Source of the DNA: Streptomyces antibioticus | GTDB taxonomy: Bacteria > Actinomycetota > Actinomycetes > Streptomycetales > Streptomycetaceae | Direction of reading: 5' to 3' | NCBI RefSeq assembly: GCF_002019855.1 | Contig: NZ_CM007717.1 | Span: 7,077,750 to 7,141,749, forward strand | Length of the DNA stretch: 64,000 bases | Part shown: positions 15,516 through 25,298 of the stretch, in pieces | How the letters are laid out: the number at the start of each line of letters is the position of its first letter | Numbering within the stretch: position 1 is the stretch's first letter | The notes under the pieces: model-generated | The model's input: the letters and a program-made list of their open reading frames with translations, nothing else | Told to the model about the DNA's origin: nothing | Database searches by the model: none | Made by a program: the position numbers and the translations under genes

Positions 15516-15883
15516 CCACCCTCAGAGGCTGGCTGTACGGTGCGCCGTGGGCTGACGCCATCGGCGAACGGGCGGGCCAGACCCTGTGGGTCCTCGACCA
15601 CCTCGACGACCTGGACGCCGATTTCCTCGCCGTCTACGGCATCGACCTCGAACAGCAAGAGATCTCCGCCCGCCGCTACTTCGCCCTCGCGCACCGCCTC
15701 ACCGCCTACACCGGCGTCATGGCCGCCCGCGCCGAAGCCGAACGAGACGACCGGCCCCCGAGCAGCACCCCAACCCGCACCAGCAGTACCCCCGCCCCTA
15801 CACGGGGCGACGTGACAGAGCTGAGCCTGACCCAGTTCCGGGCCAAATTCCCCGGCCTGGTCAGCGTGGGACAGGGAGGGTAG
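15500..15883 (+). CDS. Tail assembly chaperone T domain (made only by -1 frameshift)
   Basis: A 127-codon frame with no start of its own, entered from the G gene by -1 slippage. Its start region WLTTLRGWLYGAPWADAIGE, a helical middle (LDHLDDLDADFLAVYG) and the final LSLTQFRAKFPGLVSVGQGG fit the T part of GT fusion chaperones. The fused product would be about 260 residues. It ends at 15883, immediately before the tape measure ATG (TAGATGG). The ratio of G to GT controls tail assembly in lambda-like phages. Confidence 0.82.
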   Translation, partial: SPAWLTTLRGWLYGAPWADAIGERAGQTLWVLDHLDDLDADFLAVYGIDLEQQEISARRYFALAHRLTAYTGVMAARAEAERDDRPPSSTPTRTSSTPAPTRGDVTELSLTQFRAKFPGLVSVGQGG

Positions 15884-18800
15884 ATGGCCGGGGCGTTTCG
15901 CATCGCCGAGGGGTTCGTCGAGGTCACAGCCGACGAGTCGGGCTACGACCGTGCGATGGCCCGGCTGAAGTCGAAGAAGAACACCGTCAAGCTTGGCGTG
16001 GACCTCGACGACAAGGCGGCCCGAACCAAGCTGGCCGCCCTGGTCAAGCCGCTCACTGTGAAGCTCACGGCCGACCTCGACGACAAAGCCGTCTCGACTT
16101 CGCTGCGCAACCTGGCCAAGGCCCGCCACGTCAAGCTCACCGCCCAACTGGACGACAAGGCCGCCGCCAGCGGACTGGCCAAGCTGACCCGCGACCGCAC
16201 GGTCAAGCTCACCGCCCAGTTCGACGACACCACAGCCAAGACCAAACTCGCCCGCCTCTCCGGCACCCAGACCGTCTCCGTCGCACCCGAAATCCAGCAG
16301 GCCGCCTACAACCGCGCAAAGAAGCTCCTCGACCGTCTCACCGCCGACCGTGTCGTCAACATTCGCGCCACCGCCGACACCCGCGTCGCAGCCGACGAGA
16401 TCCGCAATCTCACACAGCGCCGCCGCGTCCGCATCGGTGTCGACGTCGACACCCGCGTTGCAGCCGACGACATCGCCAACCTGACCCGGCGCCGGCAGAT
16501 GACCGTGCAAGCCCGCGCCGACACCACAGCCGCCACCAACTCGCTGCGGTTCCTCACCCGCGACCGCACCGTCACCGTCCGCGCCCGCATGCTCGGCAGC
16601 CTCGCCGGACTTGCCGGGCTCGGCACCAACGCCAGCAACGCGGCCGGTGGTGTCGGCATGCTCGGTGGGCGGTTCGCGCAGCTCGCGGCGGCCGCTCTGC
16701 TGGCGTTGCCCTCGGTGGCGTCGCTGGGGTCGGCGATCGTGCAGATGGGGCCTGCCGTGGCGGTGGCGGTGCCCGCGCTGGGCTCCCTGCTCACCATGGG
16801 CGCTGCCCTCGCTGTTGGGTTGCGGGGGGTTGGCGGGGCGTTCAAGGCGGCGTCGCAGGCCAGTGCGCAGGGGTCTGCTGGGGCGTCGTCCGCGGCGAAC
16901 GCTTTGGCGTCCGCGCATCTGGCTGTGGCCCGGTCCGCTCGGGCGTTGCGGGAGGCGCAGCAGGACGCGGCGCGGCAGATCAGCGACGCGCAGCGCAGGG
17001 TGAAGGACGCCGCCGAGGATGTGCGGGATGCCGAGGTGCGGGCCGCCGCTGACCGACAGGCCGCACTCCGCCGGGTCGCGGACGCCGAACGTGATCTGAC
17101 CGATGCGGTCAAGGACGCCAAGCGGGCGCAGGAGGATCTCACCGACGCCCGTAAGGAAGCCGCCGACCAGCTCGAAGACTTGGACTCGCGGCTCGCGAAC
17201 GCGGAGCTGGACCAGAAACAGAACGTGTTCGATCTCCAGGATGCGGAGAAGGAACTCGCTGCGGTCAAGGCGAAGGGCGCGGCAGCGTCGGCGGACGATG
17301 TCGCCCGCGCGCAGCTCGCCTACGACAAGGCCGTCCAGCGGCTGAAGGACCAGCAGACCGAAACCCAGCGGCTCCGCGAAGAGGCCGCGGCCGCCAACGC
17401 GGCAGGGGTGGAGGGCTCGGAGACCGTCGTCGCCGCGCAGGAGAGGGTTGCGGGCGCTCAGCGCAAGGTCGCGGATCAGGCCAGGGATGTGGCGGACGCG
17501 CAGGCTGCTGCGGCGCAGACGGCGAAGGAGGGCGCCGACTCGGTCCGTGACGCGCAGGACCGCCTCGCCCAGGCGCAGCAGGGTGTGGCCGACGCGCAGG
17601 TCGCGGCATCCAGGCAGGTGCGTTCGGCTCAGGAGTCCCTCGCCGACGCCCAGCGGGCGGTCACCGCAGCCCAGGAACGGGGCGCGTCCGCCACCAACAC
17701 CTACGCCGACGCGATGGCCCGCCTCTCCCCGAACGCGCGCGCCTTCGTCACCGCCGTGCGCGACATGGGGCCCGCGTTCTCCGCCCTGCGCATGGACGTC
17801 CAGGACCGCCTCTTCCGGGGCTTGGGCGATTCGTTCACCCGCATGGCCACCGCGTCGCTGCCCGCGCTGCGGTCGGGGCTGGTCGGCATGGCCGGGGTGC
17901 TGAACAACATGGGCCGCGGCCTCATGGACACGTTCACACGGCTCGCCGACGAGGGCCTGCTGAAGCGGATGTTCGACGGCTTCACGAAGAGCATGAAGCC
18001 CCTGGAGAAGGTGCCGGGCCAGTTCGGCGAGATGTTCGTGAAGCTGGGTATCGCGGCGCAGCCGGCGTTGACGCGGATCACGACGGCGATGGGGTCGGGG
18101 GTTTCCCGGTTCACGGAGCAGCTCGGCCAGGCGTTCGAGTCGGGCGCGCTGGAAGAGAAAATCAACGGCGCGGTGGAGATCGCGAAGCAGTTCGGGAAGC
18201 TGCTCGGCGATGTTTTCGGCACCCTCAGCAACATCATGAAGGCCGCGTCGGCCGGCGGCGGGGACGCGCTGGGCGCGCTCGGAGCCGTGTTCGCTGAGCT
18301 GCGGCGGGTCACGGCGATGCCTGAGGTGCAGAAGGCGCTGACGAGCATCTTCCAGGCTGTCAACGCGATCGCCAAGCTGCTGGCCGGCACTCTGGGGGCG
18401 GTGATCGAGGCGGCGTTGCCGCTGCTGGCCGCTCTCGCCCCGGTGGTGACCGAGCTTGCGACGAAGTTCGGGCCTGTCCTGGCTGATCTGGCGGCCGAGT
18501 TGGGCAAGGCTCTGATGCCGATCATCGTTGCGCTGCTGCCCGTGGTTCAGGAGCTGGGCGGGATCCTGGTTGATCTGGTCGGTGCGGTGGTGCCGCTGTT
18601 GCAGCCGATCGGGGATCTCCTTGCTGTCGTGATCAAGGCGTTGGCGCCGGTGCTGCCGGTGATCGGCGATGTGCTGATCATGCTGGTAGGGGCGCTGGTG
18701 ACGGGGTTGAAGCCGGTGATCACGGCGTTGATTCCTGCGGTTGGCGTGTTTGGTGAGCTGATCGGGCAGTTGGCGCCGATGCTGCTGCCGCTGTATGAGG

Positions 18801-20701
18801 CGGTGATGCCGCTGATTCCGGTGCTGGGTGAGATGGCGGCGACGTTGATCACGCTGGCTTTGCGGGTGATCGCTCCGTTGCTGCCGTTGATTGTCGGGCT
18901 GGCGGGGCTCATGTCCGGGCTGCTGGCGGGTGCGATCGGCGCGATCGTCCCGAAGATCATCACAGTGGTGGGCTGGTTCCAGAAGTTCGCCGACAAGGCC
19001 ACCGAGGTTGTCGGGTGGATCGTGGAGAAGTTCCAGTGGCTGTACGACGTCCTCGTCGGTCATTCGATCGTCCCCGACCTGGTCAACGGGATCCTCGGCT
19101 GGTTCGGCACGCTGTGGACGAAGACGAAGGAGCTGTTCACCAGCCTGAAGAACTGGCTGATCACCACCTGGAACGGCATCTGGACCGGCGCGCGCACGAA
19201 GTGGGACAGCTTCTGGACGGGCCTGCGGACGGCGATCACCAACGCGTGGACGAGCGTCAAGACCAAGTTCGGTGAGCTGAAGACCAGCCTGACCAACACG
19301 TGGAACGGACTGTGGAACGGCATCAGCACAAAGATCAGCTCGATCTTCACCACCATCAACACCAAGATCGCAAACTTCAAGACCGGCATGAAGACCGCCT
19401 TCTCCAACCTCAAGACCGAACTCGGCACCATCTGGGACGGCGTCAAGTCGAAGATCTCCAGCCCCGTCAAATGGGTCATCGACAAGGTCTACATGCAAGG
19501 CATCCGCAAAATGTGGAACGCCGTCGCAGGCAGCGTCTCCTCCAAACTCACCCTCCCCGCCATCAGCCTCGGCTTCAACAAGGGCGGCGTCGTCCCCGGC
19601 ACCGGCAACCGCGACACCGTCCCCGCCATGCTCACCCCCGGCGAACGCATCCTCTCCACCCAGCAGGTCGCCCAACTCGGCGGCCACCGGAGCATTGACG
19701 CCATGCTCGGCCGCGACCGCCCCACGAAGACAGGCGGCAACCCCTCCCGGCAGGAAGAGCGGCAGCGCTACCAGGGGCCGGTGCAGCACTTCGACAAGGG
19801 CGGCATCGTCGGCTCCGTCACCTCGGCGATCGGCGGCGCCATCTCCTCCGCCACCTCCTGGGCCAAGGACCTGGTCGTCGGCGGCCTCAAAGCCGCAGCG
19901 CAGAAGGCGATCGCCTCCCTGGTCAAGCCGCTCATCGGCTCGATTCCCGCAGGGGGGATGGGGTCGCTGATGAAGGGCATGTCCAACAAGGCCCTCGATT
20001 CCATGCTGTCCTTCCTCGGTAACGAGGACAAGAAGGCCGTCGGCGGGCCCGCCGTGCAGAAGGCCCTGTCGTGGGCGCGGACCCAGAACGGGCTGCCCTA
20101 CCAGTGGGGCGGCAACGGGAACCCCTCCTGGGACTGTAGTGGTCTGACCTCCGCGGTCGAGTCCGTGATCCGCGGCGAGCGCCCACACCGCCGGTGGGCA
20201 ACCGGCTCGTTCGTCGGGAGCAGCGGCCCGTCCGGCTGGGTGCGGAACCTCAAGAGCCCGTACATGATCGGCATCACCAACGCCGGCGTCGGCCACACGG
20301 CGGGCACCATCGGCGGCGTCAACATCGAGTCCCGCGGCGGGGACGGCGTGGTCATCGGCTCCCGCGCCCGCGGCTACAACGACCGCCTGTTCACCTCCCA
20401 GTGGGGCTTCGCGCCAGTCGCGAAGTACGACTCGGGCGGCCTGCTTGCTGATGGGGCGACGATGGTCGTCAAGCAGACTCGGAAGCCGGAACGAGTCCTC
20501 GACCCGCGGCAGACCGAGCTGTTCGAGCAGCTCGTCACCGGTGGCGGGACGGCCGGCAGCGTGACGGTTGAGCGCCTCGAAGTGTGCGTGAACGGGACGT
20601 TCGACTTCTCCAGCCCGGCCGAACGCAAGCGGGTCGCGGTCGCCCTCGCAGACGACGTGAAGGAAGCCCTCCGCAAGCTTGAGAACTCCAGGAAGCGGTG
20701 A
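15884..20701 (+). CDS. Tape measure protein with NlpC/P60 peptidase domain
   Basis: This 1605-residue protein sets the tail length. Residues 1-240 contain tandem ~25-residue repeats of the form VKLTAxLDDKA...LAKL. Residues ~260-320 are hydrophobic and may cross the host membrane at infection. Residues ~330-620 form long Ala/Arg/Asp-rich coiled coils with repeated DAQ units. Another long hydrophobic section lies at ~820-1040. Near the C-terminus an NlpC/P60-type cell-wall hydrolase domain has Cys1418 (WDCSGL) and His1471 (GHTAGT). Such a domain would cut stem peptides during DNA entry. Its end overlaps the next gene's GTG. Confidence 0.93.
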   Translation: MAGAFRIAEGFVEVTADESGYDRAMARLKSKKNTVKLGVDLDDKAARTKLAALVKPLTVKLTADLDDKAVSTSLRNLAKARHVKLTAQLDDKAAASGLAKLTRDRTVKLTAQFDDTTAKTKLARLSGTQTVSVAPEIQQAAYNRAKKLLDRLTADRVVNIRATADTRVAADEIRNLTQRRRVRIGVDVDTRVAADDIANLTRRRQMTVQARADTTAATNSLRFLTRDRTVTVRARMLGSLAGLAGLGTNASNAAGGVGMLGGRFAQLAAAALLALPSVASLGSAIVQMGPAVAVAVPALGSLLTMGAALAVGLRGVGGAFKAASQASAQGSAGASSAANALASAHLAVARSARALREAQQDAARQISDAQRRVKDAAEDVRDAEVRAAADRQAALRRVADAERDLTDAVKDAKRAQEDLTDARKEAADQLEDLDSRLANAELDQKQNVFDLQDAEKELAAVKAKGAAASADDVARAQLAYDKAVQRLKDQQTETQRLREEAAAANAAGVEGSETVVAAQERVAGAQRKVADQARDVADAQAAAAQTAKEGADSVRDAQDRLAQAQQGVADAQVAASRQVRSAQESLADAQRAVTAAQERGASATNTYADAMARLSPNARAFVTAVRDMGPAFSALRMDVQDRLFRGLGDSFTRMATASLPALRSGLVGMAGVLNNMGRGLMDTFTRLADEGLLKRMFDGFTKSMKPLEKVPGQFGEMFVKLGIAAQPALTRITTAMGSGVSRFTEQLGQAFESGALEEKINGAVEIAKQFGKLLGDVFGTLSNIMKAASAGGGDALGALGAVFAELRRVTAMPEVQKALTSIFQAVNAIAKLLAGTLGAVIEAALPLLAALAPVVTELATKFGPVLADLAAELGKALMPIIVALLPVVQELGGILVDLVGAVVPLLQPIGDLLAVVIKALAPVLPVIGDVLIMLVGALVTGLKPVITALIPAVGVFGELIGQLAPMLLPLYEAVMPLIPVLGEMAATLITLALRVIAPLLPLIVGLAGLMSGLLAGAIGAIVPKIITVVGWFQKFADKATEVVGWIVEKFQWLYDVLVGHSIVPDLVNGILGWFGTLWTKTKELFTSLKNWLITTWNGIWTGARTKWDSFWTGLRTAITNAWTSVKTKFGELKTSLTNTWNGLWNGISTKISSIFTTINTKIANFKTGMKTAFSNLKTELGTIWDGVKSKISSPVKWVIDKVYMQGIRKMWNAVAGSVSSKLTLPAISLGFNKGGVVPGTGNRDTVPAMLTPGERILSTQQVAQLGGHRSIDAMLGRDRPTKTGGNPSRQEERQRYQGPVQHFDKGGIVGSVTSAIGGAISSATSWAKDLVVGGLKAAAQKAIASLVKPLIGSIPAGGMGSLMKGMSNKALDSMLSFLGNEDKKAVGGPAVQKALSWARTQNGLPYQWGGNGNPSWDCSGLTSAVESVIRGERPHRRWATGSFVGSSGPSGWVRNLKSPYMIGITNAGVGHTAGTIGGVNIESRGGDGVVIGSRARGYNDRLFTSQWGFAPVAKYDSGGLLADGATMVVKQTRKPERVLDPRQTELFEQLVTGGGTAGSVTVERLEVCVNGTFDFSSPAERKRVAVALADDVKEALRKLENSRKR

Positions 20702-21921
20702 CCATGGCCTACGACTGGGGCAGTATCCAGCTCTCCCGCACCCTGCTGCGAGAGGTCTTCACCGCGGCAGAGAAAGGCGCAGGCAGCCGCGGCCTGGACC
20801 TGTCCGGGCAGGAGTCCATGCCACCCCTCACCCGGCTCCAACTGGTCGGCGCCCACGACAACATCAACGCCCTCGAAACACAGTCCCCGATCCCGGTCAC
20901 CTTCACCGACAAGCCCGAGCGGAACGGCTACTACCAGGTGACGTCCTGCCAGTCCACGATCACCGAGTATCGCGGCGAGGTGCTGACCGCGGACTGGCAG
21001 ATCGGCCTCGACCGCCTCGGCACCGCGGGCGAAGTCGACCTCCAGTCGAGACTGACCGGCGTGGTGCGTCTCAACGACTTCGGGCTGTCCGGGGAACGCT
21101 GGCATGCCCCACCCATCGGCCACTACGGCTACTACACCGGCAACTCCAACCCCACCACGATGACCCGCACCACCGCGGAAGGGGTCATGACCGTCTACCG
21201 CAGCGTGCCCGCCGCCGCAGTACCGCGCTGGGGATGCGCACCCACCGACTACCTCAAGGGCCGCGCCCGAATCACCGACACCACCACCCCCGCCGCGCCC
21301 ATCGAACTGGAAGGCATCGAGCGCGCGGTCCCCGCCAGCGCGTGGGCGCTGTCGAACGGGCTGGTGAACGTGACACCGGGCGCGTCCGGCACGCTCGATG
21401 TGCAGGCGTACACCGGTGGGGCCTGGCACTCCAAGGAGTGGAATGTCTCCGTGGCGGGCTCCGGGGCGTCAATCACCTCGTGGGACTCGGCATCCCTGCT
21501 CCGCAACGACCCCGAGCAGGTGATCGTCCGGCTGACGAAGAGCCAGTCCCCGGGCCGCGCCACGCTGGATCTGTCGCTGCGCCGCGGATCCCGGTTCGTG
21601 GAGGGCTATCTCCAGACCGGCACCAGCGCCACCCTCGCCGCCTACCGCTCCACGCTGGAGACCAACACGTCGTTCGCAGCGTCCGGGTACGTGACCGCCA
21701 CAGGCAACGACGGCGACGGCAACCGCTTCGCCTGCGGCTCCGCCCGCACCTTCACCGCCCACGCCAACGGAGGCGTCATCAAATCCAGCACGACGGCCCT
21801 CGACTTCTGGATCGGTGTGGCGGCCGGCGGCGGCTCTGCAGTCTCAGGAGACGCGGCAACAGACCTACGGAACATGTACGTCGCCTGTCTGCCAGAGGCG
21901 ACGTATGCGGTGAGGCGGTGA
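20698..21921 (+). CDS. Distal tail (Dit-like) / minor tail protein
   Basis: A protein of 407 residues, beta-rich. The first ~130 residues include YDWGSIQLSRTLL and a PVTFTD-KPERNGYYQV region, similar to tail-hub proteins that follow the tape measure in actinophages. A later galactose-binding-like segment (RATLDLSLRRGSRFVEGYLQT) may be a carbohydrate module. It starts at GTG 20698, overlapping the tape measure stop; an ATG at 20704 is possible. Confidence 0.78.
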   Translation: MTMAYDWGSIQLSRTLLREVFTAAEKGAGSRGLDLSGQESMPPLTRLQLVGAHDNINALETQSPIPVTFTDKPERNGYYQVTSCQSTITEYRGEVLTADWQIGLDRLGTAGEVDLQSRLTGVVRLNDFGLSGERWHAPPIGHYGYYTGNSNPTTMTRTTAEGVMTVYRSVPAAAVPRWGCAPTDYLKGRARITDTTTPAAPIELEGIERAVPASAWALSNGLVNVTPGASGTLDVQAYTGGAWHSKEWNVSVAGSGASITSWDSASLLRNDPEQVIVRLTKSQSPGRATLDLSLRRGSRFVEGYLQTGTSATLAAYRSTLETNTSFAASGYVTATGNDGDGNRFACGSARTFTAHANGGVIKSSTTALDFWIGVAAGGGSAVSGDAATDLRNMYVACLPEATYAVRR

Positions 21922-21925
21922 TCCG

Positions 21926-24784
21926 GTGACGGTCCAGGAGTCCCTCAACGCGCTCGGCCAGTGGGAGATCGACCTGCTGCCGACGATCCCCCGCGAAACC
22001 CTCGACGCCCTCGCCTACTTCGGACACATTGCGATCATCCGCGGCCGCGTCGACCCGGTCCAGGCGGGGGACAACCTGCTATCCGCGGCCCGATACGTCG
22101 GCGTGCTCCGCGGGAACTCGCTGGCGGACGACGCACGCACGAAGATCCCCAACGACAACGTCAAGATCAGCGGCGTCGGCATGGCGATGTGGCTCGGCGA
22201 CGAGGACGGCAAGGGCTCCGTCTACGAGAACGCTGTGGTGGCCGCCTCCGCCACCTTCGCCGACACCATCCGCATGCTCCTCCCCGCATCCGGCGCCGTC
22301 ACCGAAGGAACCCTCCACCCCGTCGCAGGCCAGTACACCGGTACCCACCAGTGGCAGTCACCACGGGACGCCATCCAGTACGTGTGCCAGACCATGTCCA
22401 CCACCTCGGTCCCGGTGTCGTGGCGGGTCAACGGCGACGGCACCCTCGACGCCGGCCCCGAGGCAGATCTGTTCGTGACGACGCCCACGTGCACCGTCGT
22501 CGCCCGTGGTGCCGGCCACGACATGGCGATGCGCGGGGTTCCTGGCAGTCTGGATCTCACGGGGGATGTGGAGGACTACACCACCCGCGTGGTGCTGCTG
22601 GCCGAGGGCGAGGGCGCCAGCATCGCGACCGGGTCGGCGGACATTTCCCCGGCGACCTCGTACAAGGACATTCATGGCAATGCTGTGGAGCTGACGCGGC
22701 TTGTCAGTGAGTCGGACACGGTCACGGCGAACGCGTCGGTGCGGGCGCAGTTGGCGTTGTCGCAGTTCGTGGCGCCGAAGCAGGATCTGCGGCTGAACAT
22801 TCAGGACTATGACGTCGAGGGGCATTTCGCGCTCGGCGACTACGTGTACGCCTACGACCCCGACAAGGGGCTCGTTGACACGAACGTGGAGATCACGTTC
22901 CGGGGGCAGCGTCTCAACCCGATCAAGCTACAGGTCACGGAGATCAGTTGGGGTGTGACCGACGAGTACACGGTCGCCTACCGGACCGCGGACGGCGTGT
23001 GGCTGGACCTGACGGACCATATCGAGACGTCGGATGCTGGCACGTATGTGACGGTCGGCGGGTTCGACCGGGCGCTGTCGTCCACGGGTGAGCCGGTGGG
23101 GTCCCGGCCGAATGCGGACACGAGCGTGCCGGGTGTGCCGACGCTGATCGAGCCGTTCACGGGGACCGCCTATCTCGACTCGCGGGGGTTCACGCGGGCG
23201 CGGGTGGTGGTGTCGTGGAACGCGCCGAACAACGTGGACGGCTCGACGGTGTTGGACGGGTCGCACTACGAGATCCGGTATGCGGTCGACGCAGACATGA
23301 TCTATCCGGCGACGTGGTCGCAGGTGTCGCAGGTCCGCTGGTCGGACATGCAGATCTGGGCGCAGCCGTTCGCCGCTCCGGACGGCCAGTGGCAGTCGAT
23401 GGTCGTCAACTGGGACACGAACGTTGCGCAGTTGCAGGATCTGTCGCCGGGGGTCGGGTACGACATTCAGATCCGGGCTGTCGACAAGACAGGCAATGTT
23501 GGATCGTGGTCGGGCACGACAACTTTTGTTGCGTCCGAGGACAATCTGCCGCCGTCGACACCGGCCGCTCCGTCGGTGGCGGGGTCGCGGATCGCAGTGC
23601 AGGTGACGCACGAGCTGGGCAAGTCGTCGGGCGGCACGTTCAACCTGGAATCCGACCTCGACCACCTCGAAGTCCATGTCTCCTACGAGCCGACGTTCAC
23701 CCCGGACGCGACGACTCTGGTGGGGAAGACCGCGGCGAACGCGGGCATGATCCAGGCGCAGATCCCGGTCGTGTTCACCGCGCAGGTGGAGGAGACATCG
23801 GCCCGCTATGTGCGGGTCATCGCAGTCGACAAGACGGGCAACAAGTCAGGCCCGTCGGATGCCGCGTCGGCAACGGCGCTACTGATCGACGACGCGCACA
23901 TCTCCGACCTCACCGTGTCCAAGGTGACGGCAGGAACGATCTCCGCGTCGTGGGTGATGGCAGGAGAGATCAAAACCGCAGACACGGGAGCGCGCGCCCG
24001 GATCTCCGGCAGCGGATACGAGCTGTACAACAGCGCCGGAACCCGAACCTTCTTCGCCGACGCGACCGATGGCAGCGTGAACATTGTCGGCCAGCTCGTG
24101 TCGGGAACAATCGGGAAACGAATTGAGATCAGTCCCACCGCAGCCTATCTACCCGAAATCCGGTTCTACGCGAACGACGGAACCGAGTACGCGGCAATGA
24201 ATGCCTACGACGCGGGTGGCGAAATCGGCACTGGTGTTTTTAGCAGCACCTACTCCTACTCCGGAACCGACGTCCACTCACGCATCCTGATCACAGACCG
24301 CGGGGCGATCATCCATGTCGTCCGCAGCAGCGACCAGCAGACCCGCGGCGGGTACGCGTGGGCCGCACCGGAGGCCCTTTACGGTGGTTACAGCAAGGAC
24401 GCCACCGGAGGTGGCTACCTTTATGCAGACGCCACGAACGGTAGATTCGGATGGAACCCCAGCGATTCCACTAACGGAAACTTCCTAAATTTTTCGTCCG
24501 GCAAGACATATCACATCGGCCGCTGGGAAAACTTCTCCGTTCCTGCATCCAACCAGGGAATCTGGACGGGGTCGGTCACTTTCACCAGCGTCGCTTCTGC
24601 ATCTTTCACCTATGGGCCGACGATGGACACCTCCATGGTCCCCATCGTCACCCTACGCGCCTCCAACTTCGGCACCGCCACCCCAACTGTATGGGGTGTG
24701 CAATCCATCTCCACCACCGGATTCACAGTCGCCTGGAACAACACGCAAAGCATGAACGTCAACTTCTGGATCTACCGAGTATAG
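21926..24784 (+). CDS. Tail tip protein (Tal-like) with FN3 and lectin-like end
   Basis: A 952-residue protein. The N-terminal ~380 residues form a hub domain (GHIAIIRGRVDPV, HFALGDYVYAYDPD). Residues ~395-530 and 540-650 are fibronectin type III-like repeats (VDKTGNVGSWSG, VDKTGNKSGPSDAAS). After ~650 comes a fibre-like region with GKRIEISPT and a Gly/Ser/Tyr-rich part. The last ~80 residues resemble an H-type lectin-like beta sandwich (GIWTGSVTFTS ... VAWNNTQSMNVNFWIY), a likely receptor-binding tip. DNA for the last ~700 bases is visibly richer in A/T than its surroundings, which suggests exchange of the tip. Confidence 0.8.
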   Translation: MTVQESLNALGQWEIDLLPTIPRETLDALAYFGHIAIIRGRVDPVQAGDNLLSAARYVGVLRGNSLADDARTKIPNDNVKISGVGMAMWLGDEDGKGSVYENAVVAASATFADTIRMLLPASGAVTEGTLHPVAGQYTGTHQWQSPRDAIQYVCQTMSTTSVPVSWRVNGDGTLDAGPEADLFVTTPTCTVVARGAGHDMAMRGVPGSLDLTGDVEDYTTRVVLLAEGEGASIATGSADISPATSYKDIHGNAVELTRLVSESDTVTANASVRAQLALSQFVAPKQDLRLNIQDYDVEGHFALGDYVYAYDPDKGLVDTNVEITFRGQRLNPIKLQVTEISWGVTDEYTVAYRTADGVWLDLTDHIETSDAGTYVTVGGFDRALSSTGEPVGSRPNADTSVPGVPTLIEPFTGTAYLDSRGFTRARVVVSWNAPNNVDGSTVLDGSHYEIRYAVDADMIYPATWSQVSQVRWSDMQIWAQPFAAPDGQWQSMVVNWDTNVAQLQDLSPGVGYDIQIRAVDKTGNVGSWSGTTTFVASEDNLPPSTPAAPSVAGSRIAVQVTHELGKSSGGTFNLESDLDHLEVHVSYEPTFTPDATTLVGKTAANAGMIQAQIPVVFTAQVEETSARYVRVIAVDKTGNKSGPSDAASATALLIDDAHISDLTVSKVTAGTISASWVMAGEIKTADTGARARISGSGYELYNSAGTRTFFADATDGSVNIVGQLVSGTIGKRIEISPTAAYLPEIRFYANDGTEYAAMNAYDAGGEIGTGVFSSTYSYSGTDVHSRILITDRGAIIHVVRSSDQQTRGGYAWAAPEALYGGYSKDATGGGYLYADATNGRFGWNPSDSTNGNFLNFSSGKTYHIGRWENFSVPASNQGIWTGSVTFTSVASASFTYGPTMDTSMVPIVTLRASNFGTATPTVWGVQSISTTGFTVAWNNTQSMNVNFWIYRV

Positions 24785-24794
24785 GAGACACGCC

Positions 24795-25298
24795 ATGGCC
24801 GAAAAATGGACCGTGCAAAACACACGGCAAAGGCAGATCTCCGGAACACCCGCATGGGAAATCACCCTGACGCGCGGCGACGGCAAGCCACACGTCCACA
24901 CAATGCCCACCACCGCCCTCGAATGGCGTGCAGCCGAATACGGCATCGACCCCACCGACACCGACGCCCTCATCGAAATCCTCCTCCACGAACCCTTCAT
25001 GGAACTCGCCGAGGACGAGGACGGACAGCAGCCAAAGTGGGCAGACGGCAGCATCGACCTCCTCACCGCCGAAAACACGACCATCGCCCGCGAGGCACAC
25101 CTCGACCGCGTCAAGAACAGCCGCGTCCGCATCGACGTCCGAGACGCCGCCGGACTCGCCCCCATCCGCGCCACACACCAACCCGACCCCGACCGCATCC
25201 GCGCCATGCGCGAAGCCGTCGACACCACCCGCTGGCTGACCAAATACGGGGACCTCCCCGCCCGACCGCTCGACCCCCTGGAGGCCCGCCGTGCCTGA
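24795..25298 (+). CDS. Tail-associated hypothetical protein
   Basis: A protein of 167 residues, starting eleven bases after the tail tip gene with the ribosome site AGGAGA. An N-terminal beta part (GTPAWEITLTRGDGKPHVHT) is followed by acidic helices (DPTDTDALIEILLHE). Proteins of this sort often lie between tail tip and fibre genes. No domain name is certain. Its end overlaps the fibre start. Confidence 0.65.
   Translation: MAEKWTVQNTRQRQISGTPAWEITLTRGDGKPHVHTMPTTALEWRAAEYGIDPTDTDALIEILLHEPFMELAEDEDGQQPKWADGSIDLLTAENTTIAREAHLDRVKNSRVRIDVRDAAGLAPIRATHQPDPDRIRAMREAVDTTRWLTKYGDLPARPLDPLEARRA

Noticed and set aside
15422..20296. 1624-codon open frame on the minus strand
   Set aside because: It is the antisense of the tape measure gene. 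GC-rich codon bias keeps the reverse frame open; it has low-complexity Arg/Gln/Gly sequence and no ribosome site or domain.
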